Of a stretch of DNA of 64,000 bases, positions 1-11,727 are shown piece by piece (position 1 is the first letter of the stretch; each line of letters starts with the position of its first letter). The stretch is from Kingdonia uniflora. Taxonomy: Eukaryota > Streptophyta > Magnoliopsida > Ranunculales > Circaeasteraceae. A model generated the notes under the pieces. It was given only the letters and a program-made list of their open reading frames with translations, did not search any database and was not told where the DNA came from. Where the stretch lies: contig JACGCM010001798.1 in NCBI GenBank assembly GCA_014058105.1, positions 620,001 through 684,000 of the forward strand. The letters run 5' to 3'. Position numbers and translations under genes: made by a program.

Positions 1-1709
1 ATGGAAGGAAAATCATGCAAGAACTTGGATTCTTTGATATTTGTGATCCTTTGTGAAATACAACGTAGTGTCATAGTTGTAGGCACAACGTGAAATAAAC
101 CATGTTAATATCTCTAATTGGCTTTACCTTGATTAGTAGATCATAAAGTAAACTAGCAAATAATGAAAAATACCGTGTAGATATTCTTATTTCTTAGTAT
201 GATATCAGAATTGAAGTCCCAATCTGTCGAATAAGCAACAACAGTAATCAACTAAGTTGCAGAGCATTGTTCACTTCCTTCATTTCCTGCAGAAGAAACA
301 ATTGGAATTCTGCATCTTTCAGCATGGAACGACCCTATTGAGATAGGGTCATTGAAGTAATCTCCATGAGGAAGGTCAAGACCAAGAGATAGAGACAAGA
401 TGTGGATGTTGTCTTTGATTGAATCGTTAAATGTAGCTAATTGGTCTACATCATAGCGGCCAGAATCCCAACATGGTTTGTATACCGCAATCCTGCCAAA
501 GGTACACCTCTTCTAGGTCCTCCAGAACCCAAGCCTTTAAAATTCATGTTTTCCACATAACAGCCAGCAGCTATTGAAGCTGTGTGGCTGCGTCGTTGCC
601 GTCCCTAGGCGATCTGATTTTTTTTTTACTGAATCTTCTTTAGCTTCGTAGTCACTTAAAGTAGTATCTTGCACCTATTACTTTCCTGAATGATAAAATC
701 AAAGCTAAAGAAGCCTCATCTATAAATCTTCATAAAATGAGTACATATTCCTGTTGCAAGATGGAGTGTTGAAAGCTTCTCATGCCTGACACTGTCCCTT
801 CCATCTCGAAGGCATGGAGGGCATACCACGATCTGTAAAAATTGGTGGTTCTGGCCATATTCCTGAATAGTTCCGTCATGTAATCAGAGAAATAAAAAAT
901 AAACTAACACAAAGTAATTGTACTTTATAATTAAGAATTAGAAATTAACAGCCAATACAAAGGGTATTTTAGTTTCTTTATCTTAACAAGAAAAACTATA
1001 GGACCACTATGCAATAGATCAAATTCAAGGAAATTGCATCACAGGTAGAGATGAATACACAACCGTTAAATTATCAAGACATAAGCTAAAGCTTGTATAT
1101 GATATTGATAAATACATTGATAAACATCTCAATATTATTAAAGAGAAACTCCTCACCTGTATTGATGAATCCGATAATGACATTTTCTTGGTTCTTAGTA
1201 GAGTATCCTGGAATTTCCATTGCTTCATCTTTCACAAGGCCCATGAAATCCAAAGAATGAGTTGTATGTAGTCGTTTTTTAGAATTGGGGAATACCAAAA
1301 CCAACCCGGGCATTCGTTTAGTATTCAAAGGTTACAGTTAATTGGAATCCAATTTCAATACATATAAAAATAAAATGAAAACCAATAAGCAAGCAAACAT
1401 ACTTGCCATTTCCAAAACTTGCTCCTCTGTAAGCTTTGACCCCCTGAAAACATGTTTGTAACTATAGACATGGGATGCTTGGGCATGTTCATTACTGTAA
1501 AAGGCGTAAAAATAAAAATTAGAAGACCCCCATTTAAAATAAAAAATAGAAGACCCCCATTTCTCAGAAACACTTTCTAATGGTAAAAAAACACAACAAC
1601 CATTACTTTCACTTACCTTCCACCATGAACAACACTAAGCATTTGGTGGCTTTGCCATAAAATCTCATTGGGGTCTTCTTCACAAGTACTTGTGCTCCCC
1701 ATGTAAACA
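1..1709 (-). pseudogene. subtilisin-like serine protease (subtilase) pseudogene, N-terminal part
   Basis: Read on the minus strand, four exon-like blocks match a plant cucumisin-type subtilase in order. At about 1709-1617 lies the start of the I9 propeptide (VYVVYMGSTS), ending at a GTAAGT donor. At 1497-1411 is SHVYSYKHVFRGSKLTEEQ. At 1325-1157 is LHTTHSLDFMGL followed by GFINTG. From about 870 to 1 come SGIWPEPP, KVIGARYY, SHTASIAAG, ARIAVYKPCW and SIGSFHAE. In the family the third block holds the catalytic aspartate (normally IDTG); here it is Asn. The catalytic His segment is garbled, the frame shifts near 497 and stop codons interrupt the rest, so this is a dead copy. The Ser-active-site half would lie beyond the left edge. 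The signal-peptide exon was not found. These enzymes are normally secreted proteases. Confidence 0.85.
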
Positions 1710-3059
1710 ACATACACTTGCAAGCACCCCCACCCACCCAAAACCATGTAAACATTGCTAAAAATAATTATACAATGGAAACTAATGTAACTCCACGACT
1801 TTGAATTTTTACAAAGATGAGAGATTTAGCCCATAATAATCTCATTTCAAAAGACCATTTAGATGGAGAAAAGTTCAATCATGGTTCATTGGTGGGATAG
1901 TTTCGTCATGAGGAAAACTCAAATTTAGATAAAGAAAATTTGTAATTAGCTTTTTCTTCAAGAATTTTTAGTTAGTTACCTTTAATTTGCCCACCAAAAC
2001 AGCCATGAATCCTTATTGTTCGTCCGGGCCAACTACTACATAAACAAGTATAAAAAAAATTATGAGACACAGATAATTGACATAGCCATTAGCACCTAGT
2101 AACCTAGGTACCTTCCAAACAAAACAATTAAAGAGGCAGAAAAAAAGACACATATTGACATATAAAAGTATGATAAATGCTTTGGGAGCCCAGGTTCTAA
2201 GCCGAGGAGACCATTACCTTACAAATGCTCCACGTGTTTTTGAAACCATAGTCTTTCTTGAATCTGTCATAGCCTACATGCATCATAGTCTTAGCTTTTG
2301 CCATTGAAATGGGAGAGAGGAAAAAGCTTCTGTAGGCTATAATATCCGCTTCCTCGAATGAAAGAGAAGGAAGAAAGAGAACCCATTCGTGGAAGAGAAA
2401 AAGAATTTGGATGAGGGAGATAAACCTCTTGGTCAAGGCATTCGAACTTCCGGACGCTATACCCCCATGTCATTTATTTCATTGTCCAACCTCAAACCAA
2501 CTAATATCCAACCACTAACATTCCGGACGACCCAAACATCTAGAGCAGCGAGAAGAACAATAACCACAAAAGGACTAGGAAGGTCACTCCATTATTGATA
2601 ATCTTGAACTCTTGTCGAGATTATCACATGCATGAATAATGTGCAAAGATCTAGATAGAATTTAAGGATTACAATCTAATTTCGTTCACTGAACATTATC
2701 TGCAATCTGTAGTTGTCCATCATGCTGTCTATTTTGTCTTTGGATTGCGATTTTGACATCCCAAATTAAAGTACCCCAAGTCAAAACAGAGTAAACCATA
2801 TCAAAGTTACTGTAAATCAATGCAACCCAGTTCAAAAGTATTGAAACTAAAGCACCCCAGAGGTTAATTGCCTTTGAAACTCAAACAATAATCAAGTGTT
2901 TGATGTGCAATTCTATTCCAATATTTGGCAGATTAAAGCAAAGAAAACTCGAGAACGAGAGAGAGAAAATCTTAAGCAATAAATTGAGAAGATCAAACCT
3001 AATGGAGAATTCACATCCGTGTCAAAGAAAACTCATAGGGGGGATATTCAACTCCATCT
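1710..3059. other. no recognisable gene
   Basis: AT-rich sequence upstream of the subtilase remnant. Short open frames occur (for example 2389-2598 +) but none shows a family signature. The missing first exon of the subtilase could lie here but I could not identify a signal peptide. Confidence 0.4.
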
Positions 3060-3600
3060 CATACGGGTGCTCATTACTTTCTCACAATTGTCAACAATTG
3101 CAATCGTTGTACTTGGATATACCCTATATACGCTATAAATCTGAAACATATAAATATTTGAAGTCCCTTTTCGCCATGGTACAAACACAATTTAGTTCAA
3201 GTGTTCAGCGACTTCGAACCGACGATGGCCTTGAGTTTTCATCTGGAGAAATGCAAGTATTGTTAAATGAGTTAGCCATTCTTCACGAACGAACATGTGT
3301 CGGAACCCCACAACAAAATGGGGTTGCCCAACGCAAGCACCGCCACCTTCTCTTAAGGTTGCACGTGCCTTGCGCTTTCAGGCACACCTCCCTTTAACTT
3401 TTTGGGGGTCTTAACTGCTGCTTATCTCATCAATCGAATGCCAACACCCATCCTTTCTGGTAGACCTCACATGAGGCATTATTAAAAACCAAGTCAGCTT
3501 ACATGTGTCTTGGCACCCCGCCTTTGCTACCGATGTTTCTGCTGCTGCTAAAGTGAGCCATGCGAAGAGGCATATGAGAGGCTTTAAGAACATTGTTGCT
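3060..3600 (+). pseudogene. Ty1/copia integrase fragment
   Basis: Broken frames give the integrase core of a Copia polyprotein: GAHYFLTIV near 3067, KSETYKYLKSLFAMVQTQFS at about 3140-3200, LRTDDGLEFS at about 3215, and the typical TPQQNGVAQRKHRHLL at about 3308-3355. After a frame change AYLINRMPTPILS and DVSAAAK follow to about 3560. The N of the usual RTDNG motif is D. No LTRs, gag or reverse transcriptase were found alongside, so this is an isolated remnant. Confidence 0.75.
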
Positions 3601-3929
3601 TTGCTTCTTTTCAGTTTTTTTGCTTAGATTCCAGATAGTTCAAGTTCACATTTATAGGTCTTATTGATGTATCTCAAAGTTGCTCTAATGGTTGGAAATC
3701 CCCAACGAACTTTTAGTGCATATCTACTACTAGATACATAGTCTCTATTAATGGCTCTCATAAAGTATATTTTAGTGGGAAAATAGGTATCAAAATACCC
3801 CCTTATTTGTTTGTGCTGCTAATGAAACTTCTTTCTAATTGATGGTTATGGAGGTAGGCAAATTCACTCTCCGCTCTAGAACTCTCCACTCTAGATGTTC
3901 CAACCCCATTGCCACCCATGTCTGTTGTT
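3601..3929. other. junction between Copia remnant and LINE remnant
   Basis: No coding similarity recognised. This is the space between the end of the Copia integrase scrap and the first recognisable LINE reverse-transcriptase residues. Confidence 0.35.
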
Positions 3930-5126
3930 ACTCTTCAAGAGTTCAATGGATTTGTTGGGATGAAGATGACTTTTGTAATATGCTTAATATAGTTGAAGGG
4001 GCACATTCTAGTAAGTATCTCGGTCTCCCCATGATATCCACAAGACTAAAAGCTCTCCATTGCTTGCCTTTGGTGGAGAAATGTACAAAAATGTGCACTC
4101 TTGAAAAGGTAAACACTCCTATGCTATTACGCTTATGTAATAACCTATTTTCGTATTGGACGAAGATAGTGTCTTACACCCTTGAAATATAGAATGTTAG
4201 CTAATAACTTAAAGCAACTAACACGAGATTTAGCGTGAAAAACCCTTGAATGGGTTAAAAACCACGACCTCTCCAAAGGATTTTAAAAAGAGAGAGATGT
4301 TTGTTAATGACTGCTAGTTATTACATAGAGAGAGAGATGTAGAAGAGGTCACTTAGAAGGTCTCCGAGCCGCATTCCCAATTTGTAGCTCTCTGGTCCTA
4401 CTTATGGGTATTATAACATGACCGTTATTGCTTTAATGAGGAACGTTACAATATATGAGTTTGATGAGTCTTTTATGAGGTTTTTTGTAACGTCTTGCTA
4501 TCTGATAATTATTGATCTTGTAAAGGATCTCTTGATGACCTTAGCTGTAACTTCGGACTGCTGGTGAAGATACGATCTCTAACGATGTTCGTATGTATAC
4601 GAATTGTTGATGGATATCTGAGTATCTTCTGTAATGCGATGTTACTAGATGCTTCAATATTCCCGAACTGTAGATGAGGAAGTCTGTATTGCAATCTGTT
4701 TGCCCTCAATCCTTGGTTGGTTATCAGTGTGTTTATTCGAACTATGTGAGCTCGAATATCGGACTCAGTACGAGGATTAGAAATAAGCCCTTACAGCTTA
4801 TATTGTTGAAATTTGTCTTGAATTTCAACAAGACCAAAGCTCTCCACATGCTTCATTTTTCTCAGTCTACTCTAAATCTCTTGAGCAGTATTTGTAAGAA
4901 TTTTTTGTGGGCACGCTCAGACACTGGCTATAAGGCTCATAGGATTAACTGGGATTCATGTTTTAGTCCATTTGATAAAGAGGCAGGGTATAAAGAATAT
5001 TACAGTATGTTTAGACAGCCTGGAACATCATTTCTAAGAAGAACTCCCTATGGGTGGATTGGGTAACTCAGAATCACATCAGAATGAGGATTTTTTAAAG
5101 GATTACTACTCCTCAAAGTTATTCTT
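3930..5126 (+). mobile_element. LINE (non-LTR retrotransposon) remnant, left part
   Basis: The C-terminal part of a plant LINE polyprotein is readable in pieces. KYLGLPMISTRLKA at about 4013-4055 corresponds to the segment just after the reverse transcriptase palm, and WTKIVSY lies near 4160. After an interruption, LQLI, SICKNFLWARSDTGYKAHRI and INWDS lie at about 4790-4960, then NIISKKNSLWVDWV at about 5025-5065. The coding line breaks off at 5126 and resumes at 8731, on the far side of an LTR element. Several stops show it is dead. Its interruption at about 4195-4777 is listed separately. Confidence 0.75.
4195..4777. mobile_element. probable solo LTR inserted in the LINE remnant
   Basis: This block splits LINE coding sequence that should be continuous (WTKIVSY on the left, LQLI on the right). 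It starts TGTTAGC and is flanked by TAGAA at 4190-4194 and 4778-4782, a plausible 5-bp target duplication. Its text (GTGAAAAACCC, CCACGACCTCTCC) is LTR-like. The right end reads GAGGAT instead of the usual CA, so the boundary or the whole call could be wrong. Confidence 0.42.
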
Positions 5127-5178
5127 TGTCACGCCCCAAAATCCAATAGCTGTACTCTCTGACCACTGGACTCCTAGC

Positions 5179-5424
5179 CTACTGAAAATGGGTTGTGAAA
5201 CTCTCCATGAACTGTCTCATCTCTGCTGAAATGTTGGGAATAGCGGGGGTAGGTAAAACGACAGGTTGCTCTAGAACTACTGGAGCTGGAGGAACACCCT
5301 GCTCAATCAGGAGAGAACCCAAATTCTCCTGACTGAGCGCCGACTCGACAACAGGTGCACCACTGGGCAAACCTCTGCGGCCACGGCCAACTGCACAGCC
5401 TCTGCCTCTGCCACCTCTATCCAT
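5179..5424 (-). pseudogene. gag N-terminal fragment of the LTR element
   Basis: An 81-codon frame opens with an Arg/Gly-rich stretch (MDRGGRGRG, VGRGRRG), then Pro/Val-rich sequence and ISAEMRQFMESFTTHFQ. This is like the N-terminus of Gypsy gag proteins that start with a basic RG tract. It lies downstream of the primer-binding site in the right orientation and stops just before the deletion junction. No capsid core or zinc knuckle remains. Confidence 0.5.
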
Positions 5425-5561
5425 TTACACAACAGAAGGCACACCTCAGGAAGGGAGGGAAGAGATAAAATACGTAAAACTAAAAAGGAATCGATCCTAA
5501 CTCTATCTAGAAAGATAACTCATCATATGATTGCTAGATTAGAGATAAGAATTAACCTACA

Positions 5562-5573
5562 GCTCTTATACCA
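5562..5573 (-). other. primer-binding site of the LTR element
   Basis: On the minus strand TGGTATAAGAGC follows the LTR end within a few bases. It differs at one position from TGGTATCAGAGC, the site complementary to initiator methionine tRNA that primes many plant LTR elements. It fixes the element's orientation and the LTR end. Confidence 0.7.
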
Positions 5574-6856
5574 AGTCTGTCACTCCCCAAAATTCAATAA
5601 TCGGTCGGGGAATCCAACCGATTCACCCCCACAAACGACCGAGCCATAGACAAGTTCAGGCTCATTCATTGACTATAGCATTATCATCAGAGTAAAAGAA
5701 TAAAGCGGAAGCAAAAGATATATATACATCACTGAAAACGTAAATACAATATCTCGCATACAAAACAGCGTCAAAAGTTGGGATCATACAAGGAAAAAAC
5801 TAAAATCGGCACCTAAACTGCAACTGCAACCACCTGGTACCAACCACTGAATCCTTAGCAAAAACTGTACTATTCAGCCTCTGAAAGGGGGGACAAAGCG
5901 AGAGTGAGCAAAACCACGGCTCACTAATGCCCAACAAGGCTAAACAACATACTAATATAACGGGTGCACAGAAAGAGGAGAGATCAATGAGATAAAAGAT
6001 ATACTAAAGCACAGTAATCTATAAGTGCGGAAATAGAGGAATATATATACAAGTGCAGAACAGTGTGAAAAAGGAATACTGGAGTACTGTGATGAAATGA
6101 TATGATGATGATATGATACTAAATTGTCCTAATATGAATGTTATGGAACCAAGAACTAGACCCTATAAACCATTATAGTGGGTTGATCAACCGTTAATGC
6201 ATGATACCCATAACGAGACCTCAATTGGATACAATGGTACGATTTCTTGTCCAAGCTCGACCAGTCTAAAGGATATTATCACTTGATCAGAGTGTTCCGG
6301 GCTTTGCAACCCACAGAGCCAACGTCCGATCTTTATTTCACTTATTCCAAGGAATTTCAACCTCACGGAGGATGAAGACCGGTTCCTGAGGACTGTCTCA
6401 TACCATCCCACACTCCCGGATGGGTGAATAGGTATGATAGTACCTGTCGCCAAATAATCACCCTGTTATTTTAACCCGATGTAGGAATCCTGGTAACCTA
6501 TCGAGGGTCAGCCGATGTAGAGTTAGTTTATGTATCCGATCCCGTAAAATTAAAAGAATAAAAGAAACCCACACTGAAATCAGATCCCAAGGATCAAATG
6601 CCACAGCCGCCCCCACGGCCGATACATAGGATAACCCTTGCCTGAGAGAAGAGCAATAATCCTAACACAGATGCAACAGTAACTAATTGACCAGTCACAA
6701 TATCCAAGCACAGACGAACAATGACTAATTGATAAGTCACAACGTCCAACAACATCAGTCTCTACCGACTGGAACACAGCAGTCAAGGACAATCCATGAG
6801 AATGTCACAAAAATACACAACTTCCTAAAAGACAAAAAGGGAACATACCCTACATG

Positions 6857-7591
6857 TAGGGCTGTCAATGGACCGGATTGGGGCAGGATCATGGTCGATC
6901 CTGACCCGATCCGTTAAGGAATACAACGATCCTGACCCTATCCGTGATCCTAAAGGGTCACTAATTTTGCGATCCTGACCCGATCCTTTAAGGATCTCGG
7001 TGATCCTTACCCGACCCGATCCAATCCGTTAAGCTTTGATTTTTGGCAAACAACATATAAGTTGAGAATGAGTACAAACAAAAAGATGTATTATATTTGC
7101 AATTTTGCATATATTATATCCATGTAAAATATAGAGTTAGAGACTCATTTTGTACATAACCAAAATCTATGAGTTCTTAAAACATGGCAACAAATTCACA
7201 GGACTTCAAAATCTTGAGCATCCATATGATTTCAAAATGTAGAGCATTAGAGCATCCATAGGACTTCAAAATCATGTAACCTATTTGTAAATAAAATCAA
7301 GTTGATAGTTATAGGATGAAGTTGGGGCATTATGAGAATTGAGATTGAGAGTTGAGAGATGAGAGCCCTAGTTTGGTGACTACTAATCTATCATCTATGA
7401 ATCATAATTTCATATTACTTAAAGTCTTAAATACCCTTAACGGATCGGGTCAGGGTGAATCCTAACCCGATCCGCCAGCTAAAGGGTAGGATCACTAACG
7501 GATCGGGTCGTGGAGGATCAATTTTTTTTTGATCTTGACCCTTTGTTACCGGATCGGATACCGGGTCAAATCCTACCCATTGACAGCCCTA
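6857..7591. mobile_element. non-autonomous hAT-superfamily element
   Basis: This is a 735-bp element with 15-bp terminal inverted repeats (TAGGGCTGTCAATGG) and a perfect 8-bp target duplication CCTACATG at 6849-6856 and 7592-7599. The 8-bp duplication and TAGGG-type ends are typical of hAT. Close to each end the motif GACCCGATCC, or its complement GGATCGGGTC, recurs many times; such subterminal repeats are where hAT transposases usually bind. There is no transposase coding sequence, so it was mobilised in trans. Confidence 0.87.
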
Positions 7592-8144
7592 CCTACATGC
7601 TTAACCATAGGAAACCACAACCCTGAATCAACAACTACGACATACGAATCAATATAGTTTAAAACCAATCACAGACACCTCCATGCCAGTATGCACTACT
7701 CTAACTAACACAGGTTAACTGGTATAGAAATTTAACAATGAAGGAACACTTGCCTGATATAAAGCTCGAATCCCGGCAAAATCACAATCTGCACTCCAAG
7801 ACCTAATTCCGCCTCTCGACAACTGGAACACCAAAAACTGCGGAAATCAGACAATCACAACAACAATCAATCAATCCATCAATCAATACTAGAACTCGAC
7901 AACAAACCCAACCTAACAATCAAAACTAATCCACCAATCAAGAGAATCAGGAAAACCTAGGGTTAAAGGAAAGAGGGGAAACTTATCGAAATCGGGAAGG
8001 CTGATGAAGGAAGGTGATGAAGGTGAAATCCTATCTCTAAACTCTCTCTCCAACAACTCTCTCTCTAAGCTCTCTTCAACTCTCTCCCCAAAGAACTAAG
8101 CCAAAATGAAAAGAGAGGAAGATAAAACAACCCAGGAATACGGT

Positions 8145-8395
8145 AGTCGTTCGAACGACTAAAGCCAAAAAAGGAAGAAACCCTAGAAATACAACATTCG
8201 TTCGAAAGGTCGTTCGAACGAGGACATTCCCTTGGGCCAAATTTCAGGAGATATGTCAAGCCGTTCGATAGGTCGTTCGAACGAAAATAGGGTCGTGTGA
8301 ATGGACACAAAAGTCGTGTGAATGAACACAGAAGTCGTTCGAACGACTAGGAGATTTTGGGCCAAGTTCCAGGAGATAAGTCGACTCATTCGAAT
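8145..8395. repeat. cluster of TTCGAA palindromes
   Basis: Several copies of GTCGTTCGAACGA or slightly decayed forms occur here, with spacers such as GGGCCAAATTTCAGGAGATA. The same palindrome and the same spacer text recur at 14460-14715, and one copy at about 17270, in another element. CpG density is far above the surroundings. Confidence 0.75.
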
Positions 8396-8730
8396 GACTA
8401 CTGGAAAATCTTAAATTCTCCCAGACCCACACGAACCCCCAAACACAAAAAACAACCCACACATAAACACCACCACAATAACAACAGCAACTCTGCCAAC
8501 CCAACCATGGGTCCCCAAACACAAAACACAACCTCCACCGCCTAAAAACCACCGGAACCACCGAAACCCAGAAAATGAGAAAAGAAGAACACAAAGCCCT
8601 GATAAGAGAAAAGAGATGCGATGTAAGATGCATGATATTAATATGAATGTGTGAGGTATGATGTATGAATGATAATAATATTAAATAACCAATTAAAGTA
8701 AAAAAAAAAAATCTGGGACACTACATTCTT

Positions 8731-9215
8731 AGGTTTGAAGAAACATTTTTAAGGGAAGAGATGATGCAAAGAAGATAGCCATACATGTTATTGAATTGGG
8801 ACAGACACTATGAGACAAGTTTCCTTAACAATATATTTATGATTACAGTCTTAACATGAAGGCTAAAGTCAGCAATATAATTCACAGCAATGAGCTGGTC
8901 ATTCCTACTAATTTTGTTATTGACCTCGACGTTTTCTAGAACAAAATTGTGGAGATTTTTCCAAAAGCAGATGAAATGGTTTGGTCAGTAACTGCTGAAG
9001 AGAGCTACAGTCTAAGGAAACTTATGATCACTGATCACATGAGAACTGTGAAAGAGAAAACTGATTGAACAAGCCTTATCTGGTTCACTGGGTGCACTCC
9101 TAAGCATAGCTTTATTAGTTGGCTAGCTTTCATAAAAGAGTCAAGACCACTTGTTTGGGTGCAGTTATTCAAGAACTATATGGCAAAGTCATCACCAGCT
9201 CATGGGTTACAATAG
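8731..9215 (+). mobile_element. LINE remnant, right part (zf-RVT-like end)
   Basis: This continues the LINE interrupted at 5126. Reading on, KAKVSNIIHSNELVIP is followed by SLIWFTGCTPKHSFISWLAF at about 9079-9135. The second phrase is the hallmark of the C-terminal zf-RVT segment of plant LINEs (a tryptophan-rich 'LVWF...PKHSFI.WLA' pattern). Stops are present. The 3' tail of the LINE was not identified. Confidence 0.7.
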
Positions 9216-9442
9216 GTAGATTCAAGACTGGAAACTGAAAATGTATAAAAAAGTAATTCCTAATATACTCTAGAAAAATTATATGAGAAAAATAGAATTA
9301 AGAAGTGTATTCCTTTATATCATGTAGTGACTCGTGAATATGTCATGCATCGAGATTTTGTGATTATACAAGTAAGTCCTCATCATCTCATCATCTCATC
9401 AATTAACTTGGTATAAACAAAAGAGGTGCTTGAAATTTTATT

Positions 9443-10935
9443 AGCATTGATTTCATTCATTGCCTGCTTCAGGTGGCTATCTGGTTCTATATCAACAATT
9501 AATGTTTATACAATCTCATACCCGTAAGCAGACATAGCCTGTGGAACAATAAAGTAGATGGCATTAGGATGTATTATATTGACTGTATTGTTTAAAAGGT
9601 TCAAATAACGAACTAATCTATTTCTTAACCTTTTCTAGCTCAGCTTCGACGGCTTTTGCAATTTTGTTTTTTTGCTCGAAAACATCATCTAAAATGAGCT
9701 TTGGGACACTCACTCTGATCACTGAAGAGTTAATGAAAACAAGTCTAGGTACGACATAAGAATTATTGATATATTATTACCGAAATTTGCAATTTTCAGC
9801 TCTTACCATCAAAAACGTAGGCTTGGATTTGGAGCCTAGCGTTGCTTAGCTTATAAAAAGCATCAGTTGCACTATTAGATAGCTCCCTGTATTGAATAGA
9901 TACAACAACATTGACAAAAACGTTGTCCTGCAGATAAATGATAAGAAGAATGATCATTTCAAAGAAGATATGAGTATATTATTTGGAATTGTCAATTACC
10001 CCACCTGAATGTTATATGCATCCAACAACAAGGTTTTCTATACAAAGATAACTAGTATGATCTCAAGAAAGAAAGTTACTAAGAATAAGGGCATCTTTAG
10101 TGTAACTGCTATATTAGAAGAAAAAAAACGAAACCTTAAAACGCCACACACTAGGCATGTAAAAAAGAGAAAATAAAACATAAAAGCTATCCATGGTTAG
10201 TGAGAGGGACATATAATTATTCAGTAAGTCGTATACTTTCTTCACTTTAAAGTGTACATAGAAGGGTTCCTAGTATTTCTGCCCTCTCATATATGTAGTG
10301 CAGCAGCTATCAAAGTAAAAGCCAATAACATATTATAATTTATTTATTTTTCACTAAATGGAGAGATAACATTGGATCTACCTAATAATATAGTTAAAAT
10401 TTTATTAATTTTCCAGGTCATTAGTTTCAAATACATATCATGACACTGATTAAGACCATGTACTGGTATACGAAACTTAAATATAGTCTAATCTGATGTT
10501 ATATAGAACCGACAAAGATATTGTAATTTGAGTTAAAACATTAAATAAGCAGGATGGCAACATTAACTTTAGCATACACCATGTAAACTAATATGATCAC
10601 ATTTTGCCATTTTAGTTGTACAAGTACATTAAGATTGAAAGAGAAAGGTTTAGTTATACAACTTTGGTTACTACACGCTCAGCGAAACTCGCTAAAAGTG
10701 GATTCAATTAGCAAAAATAAAGAAAAGTAATCAAGTATAAACACTTCAAAGCACGTTATGGGCATTGTGATTAGTTTGTTTCCAGCTAGAATATGCAAAC
10801 CTTAGTCTTAGTCTCGCATTTTACATCAAGCTGTTGCACACAAAGTGAGGAGGTGGTTGACGACCTGACTACCAAGGAACCAAGGAAGGCAACAGTTGAT
10901 TGGTCCACTTGAACACAACACATAAGATTTCCCAT
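9443..10935 (-). pseudogene. HIR: hypersensitive-induced response (HIR) protein pseudogene
   Basis: Four minus-strand exons keep plant splice sites. Exon 10935-10801 encodes MGNLMCCVQVDQSTVA, then jumps to VQQLDVKCETKTK. Exon 9927-9807 encodes [20 protein letters not shown] and [15 protein letters not shown]. Exon 9721-9630 encodes VIRVSVPKLILDDVFEQKN. Exon 9538-9443 encodes AMSAYGYEIV, a stop, then TLIVDIEPDSHLKQAMNEIN. HIR proteins are prohibitin/SPFH-domain, plasma-membrane-associated immune factors of about 285 residues. Here roughly 40 residues are missing inside the first exon, the Gln of IVQTLIVD is TAA, and the second half of the gene is absent. Introns are retained, so this is a DNA-level duplicate rather than a retrocopy. 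Confidence 0.88.
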
Positions 10936-11727
10936 GCTCCCTATTCACTATTTATTTCCAAAACACAAAAAGCTTATTATGACAAGGATTTGGATAAATC
11001 TTTTGTATGAATAAAACTTAAACAAGGGAGTTGATGAAAAAAATAAGGGATTGCAGTTTTCATAAATATCACAATATACTATCTCCACTAACGTAAATAT
11101 AAACAAAGAGAATGGGACACAGATTGCAGCAGGAATCTTCACGTCGTAATTAAGATCGCAGCGGGAATCTAGTAAATACCCACAGTATACTACGTTTACA
11201 GGAAACACGAGTAAGGAATAAAAACTTTCATCGGTAACCAAAAAGCAAGAAAAGAGGGTTACGACAAAACTATCGATGGTGGTGACCCTGTTAGTCCTCA
11301 AAATCATACTAAAAAACCTATATTCGCAATAGGCATATATTCATTCCAACAGACACAGGGCAAAAGTCCCAAACCACCAAAATAAACAATTTCCTTCATT
11401 ATCTCCTTGTAGAATCCATCACCAAGTGATTAGTAATAAACACAAACTGATAATGGTAAAGAAGGCAAATATGGTGAAACATGTATCAATTGAACGTTAT
11501 TGGCCTATTGGAACTAGGGCAAAATACAAATTGAAAACAAAAACAACTACAAATAAGTCATTGTTGCTCAAGTAACTAAAGATTGCTAGCTTGAAGTCTT
11601 GAAGGCCAAGGAGAACCTCATTCTCCTTTTAAACAAGAACCACATTAACGTCTAGCACACTTGGCGATGTTAATTACACGAAACAAGTGCAAATGCTTTA
11701 AAGGGGTTTACCCGCATTGTTCATCAC
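10936..11727. other. no recognisable gene
   Basis: AT-rich sequence between the HIR and homoserine kinase remnants. An open frame at 10948-11307 (-) has no recognisable signature and a hydrophobic, low-complexity composition. Confidence 0.4.

Larger units (their letters stand above)
5127..8725 (-). mobile_element. LTR retrotransposon deletion derivative (long LTR, probably Ty3/gypsy)
   Basis: The block is bounded by the 5-bp direct repeat TTCTT (5122-5126 and 8726-8730) and interrupts the LINE. Read on the minus strand it begins TGTAGTGTCCC at 8725. It has a long LTR to 5579, a primer-binding site, a short gag-like reading frame and then only about the last 24 bp of a second LTR, ending GGGGCGTGACA at 5127. 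That tail matches the end of the first LTR (GGGGAGTGACA). The body and nearly all of the 3' LTR were therefore lost by deletion. The long LTR and an Arg/Gly-rich gag start recall Del/Tekay-type Gypsy elements, but with no pol left that lineage is only a guess. Confidence 0.8.
5579..8725 (-). repeat. long 5' LTR, with a hAT element inserted
   Basis: The LTR runs from TGTAGTGTCCC (8725) to GGGGAGTGACA (5579) on the minus strand. It is 3147 bp, about 2.4 kb once the inserted hAT element and its duplicated target are removed. A cluster of TTCGAA palindromes lies near its 5' (U3) end. No long open frame of significance occurs; short open frames on both strands are chance. Confidence 0.72.

Noticed and set aside
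8256..8633. Tryptophan/valine-rich open frame in the long LTR
   Set aside because: It lies in LTR sequence over the palindrome cluster, with no family match and no neighbours; it is likely chance.
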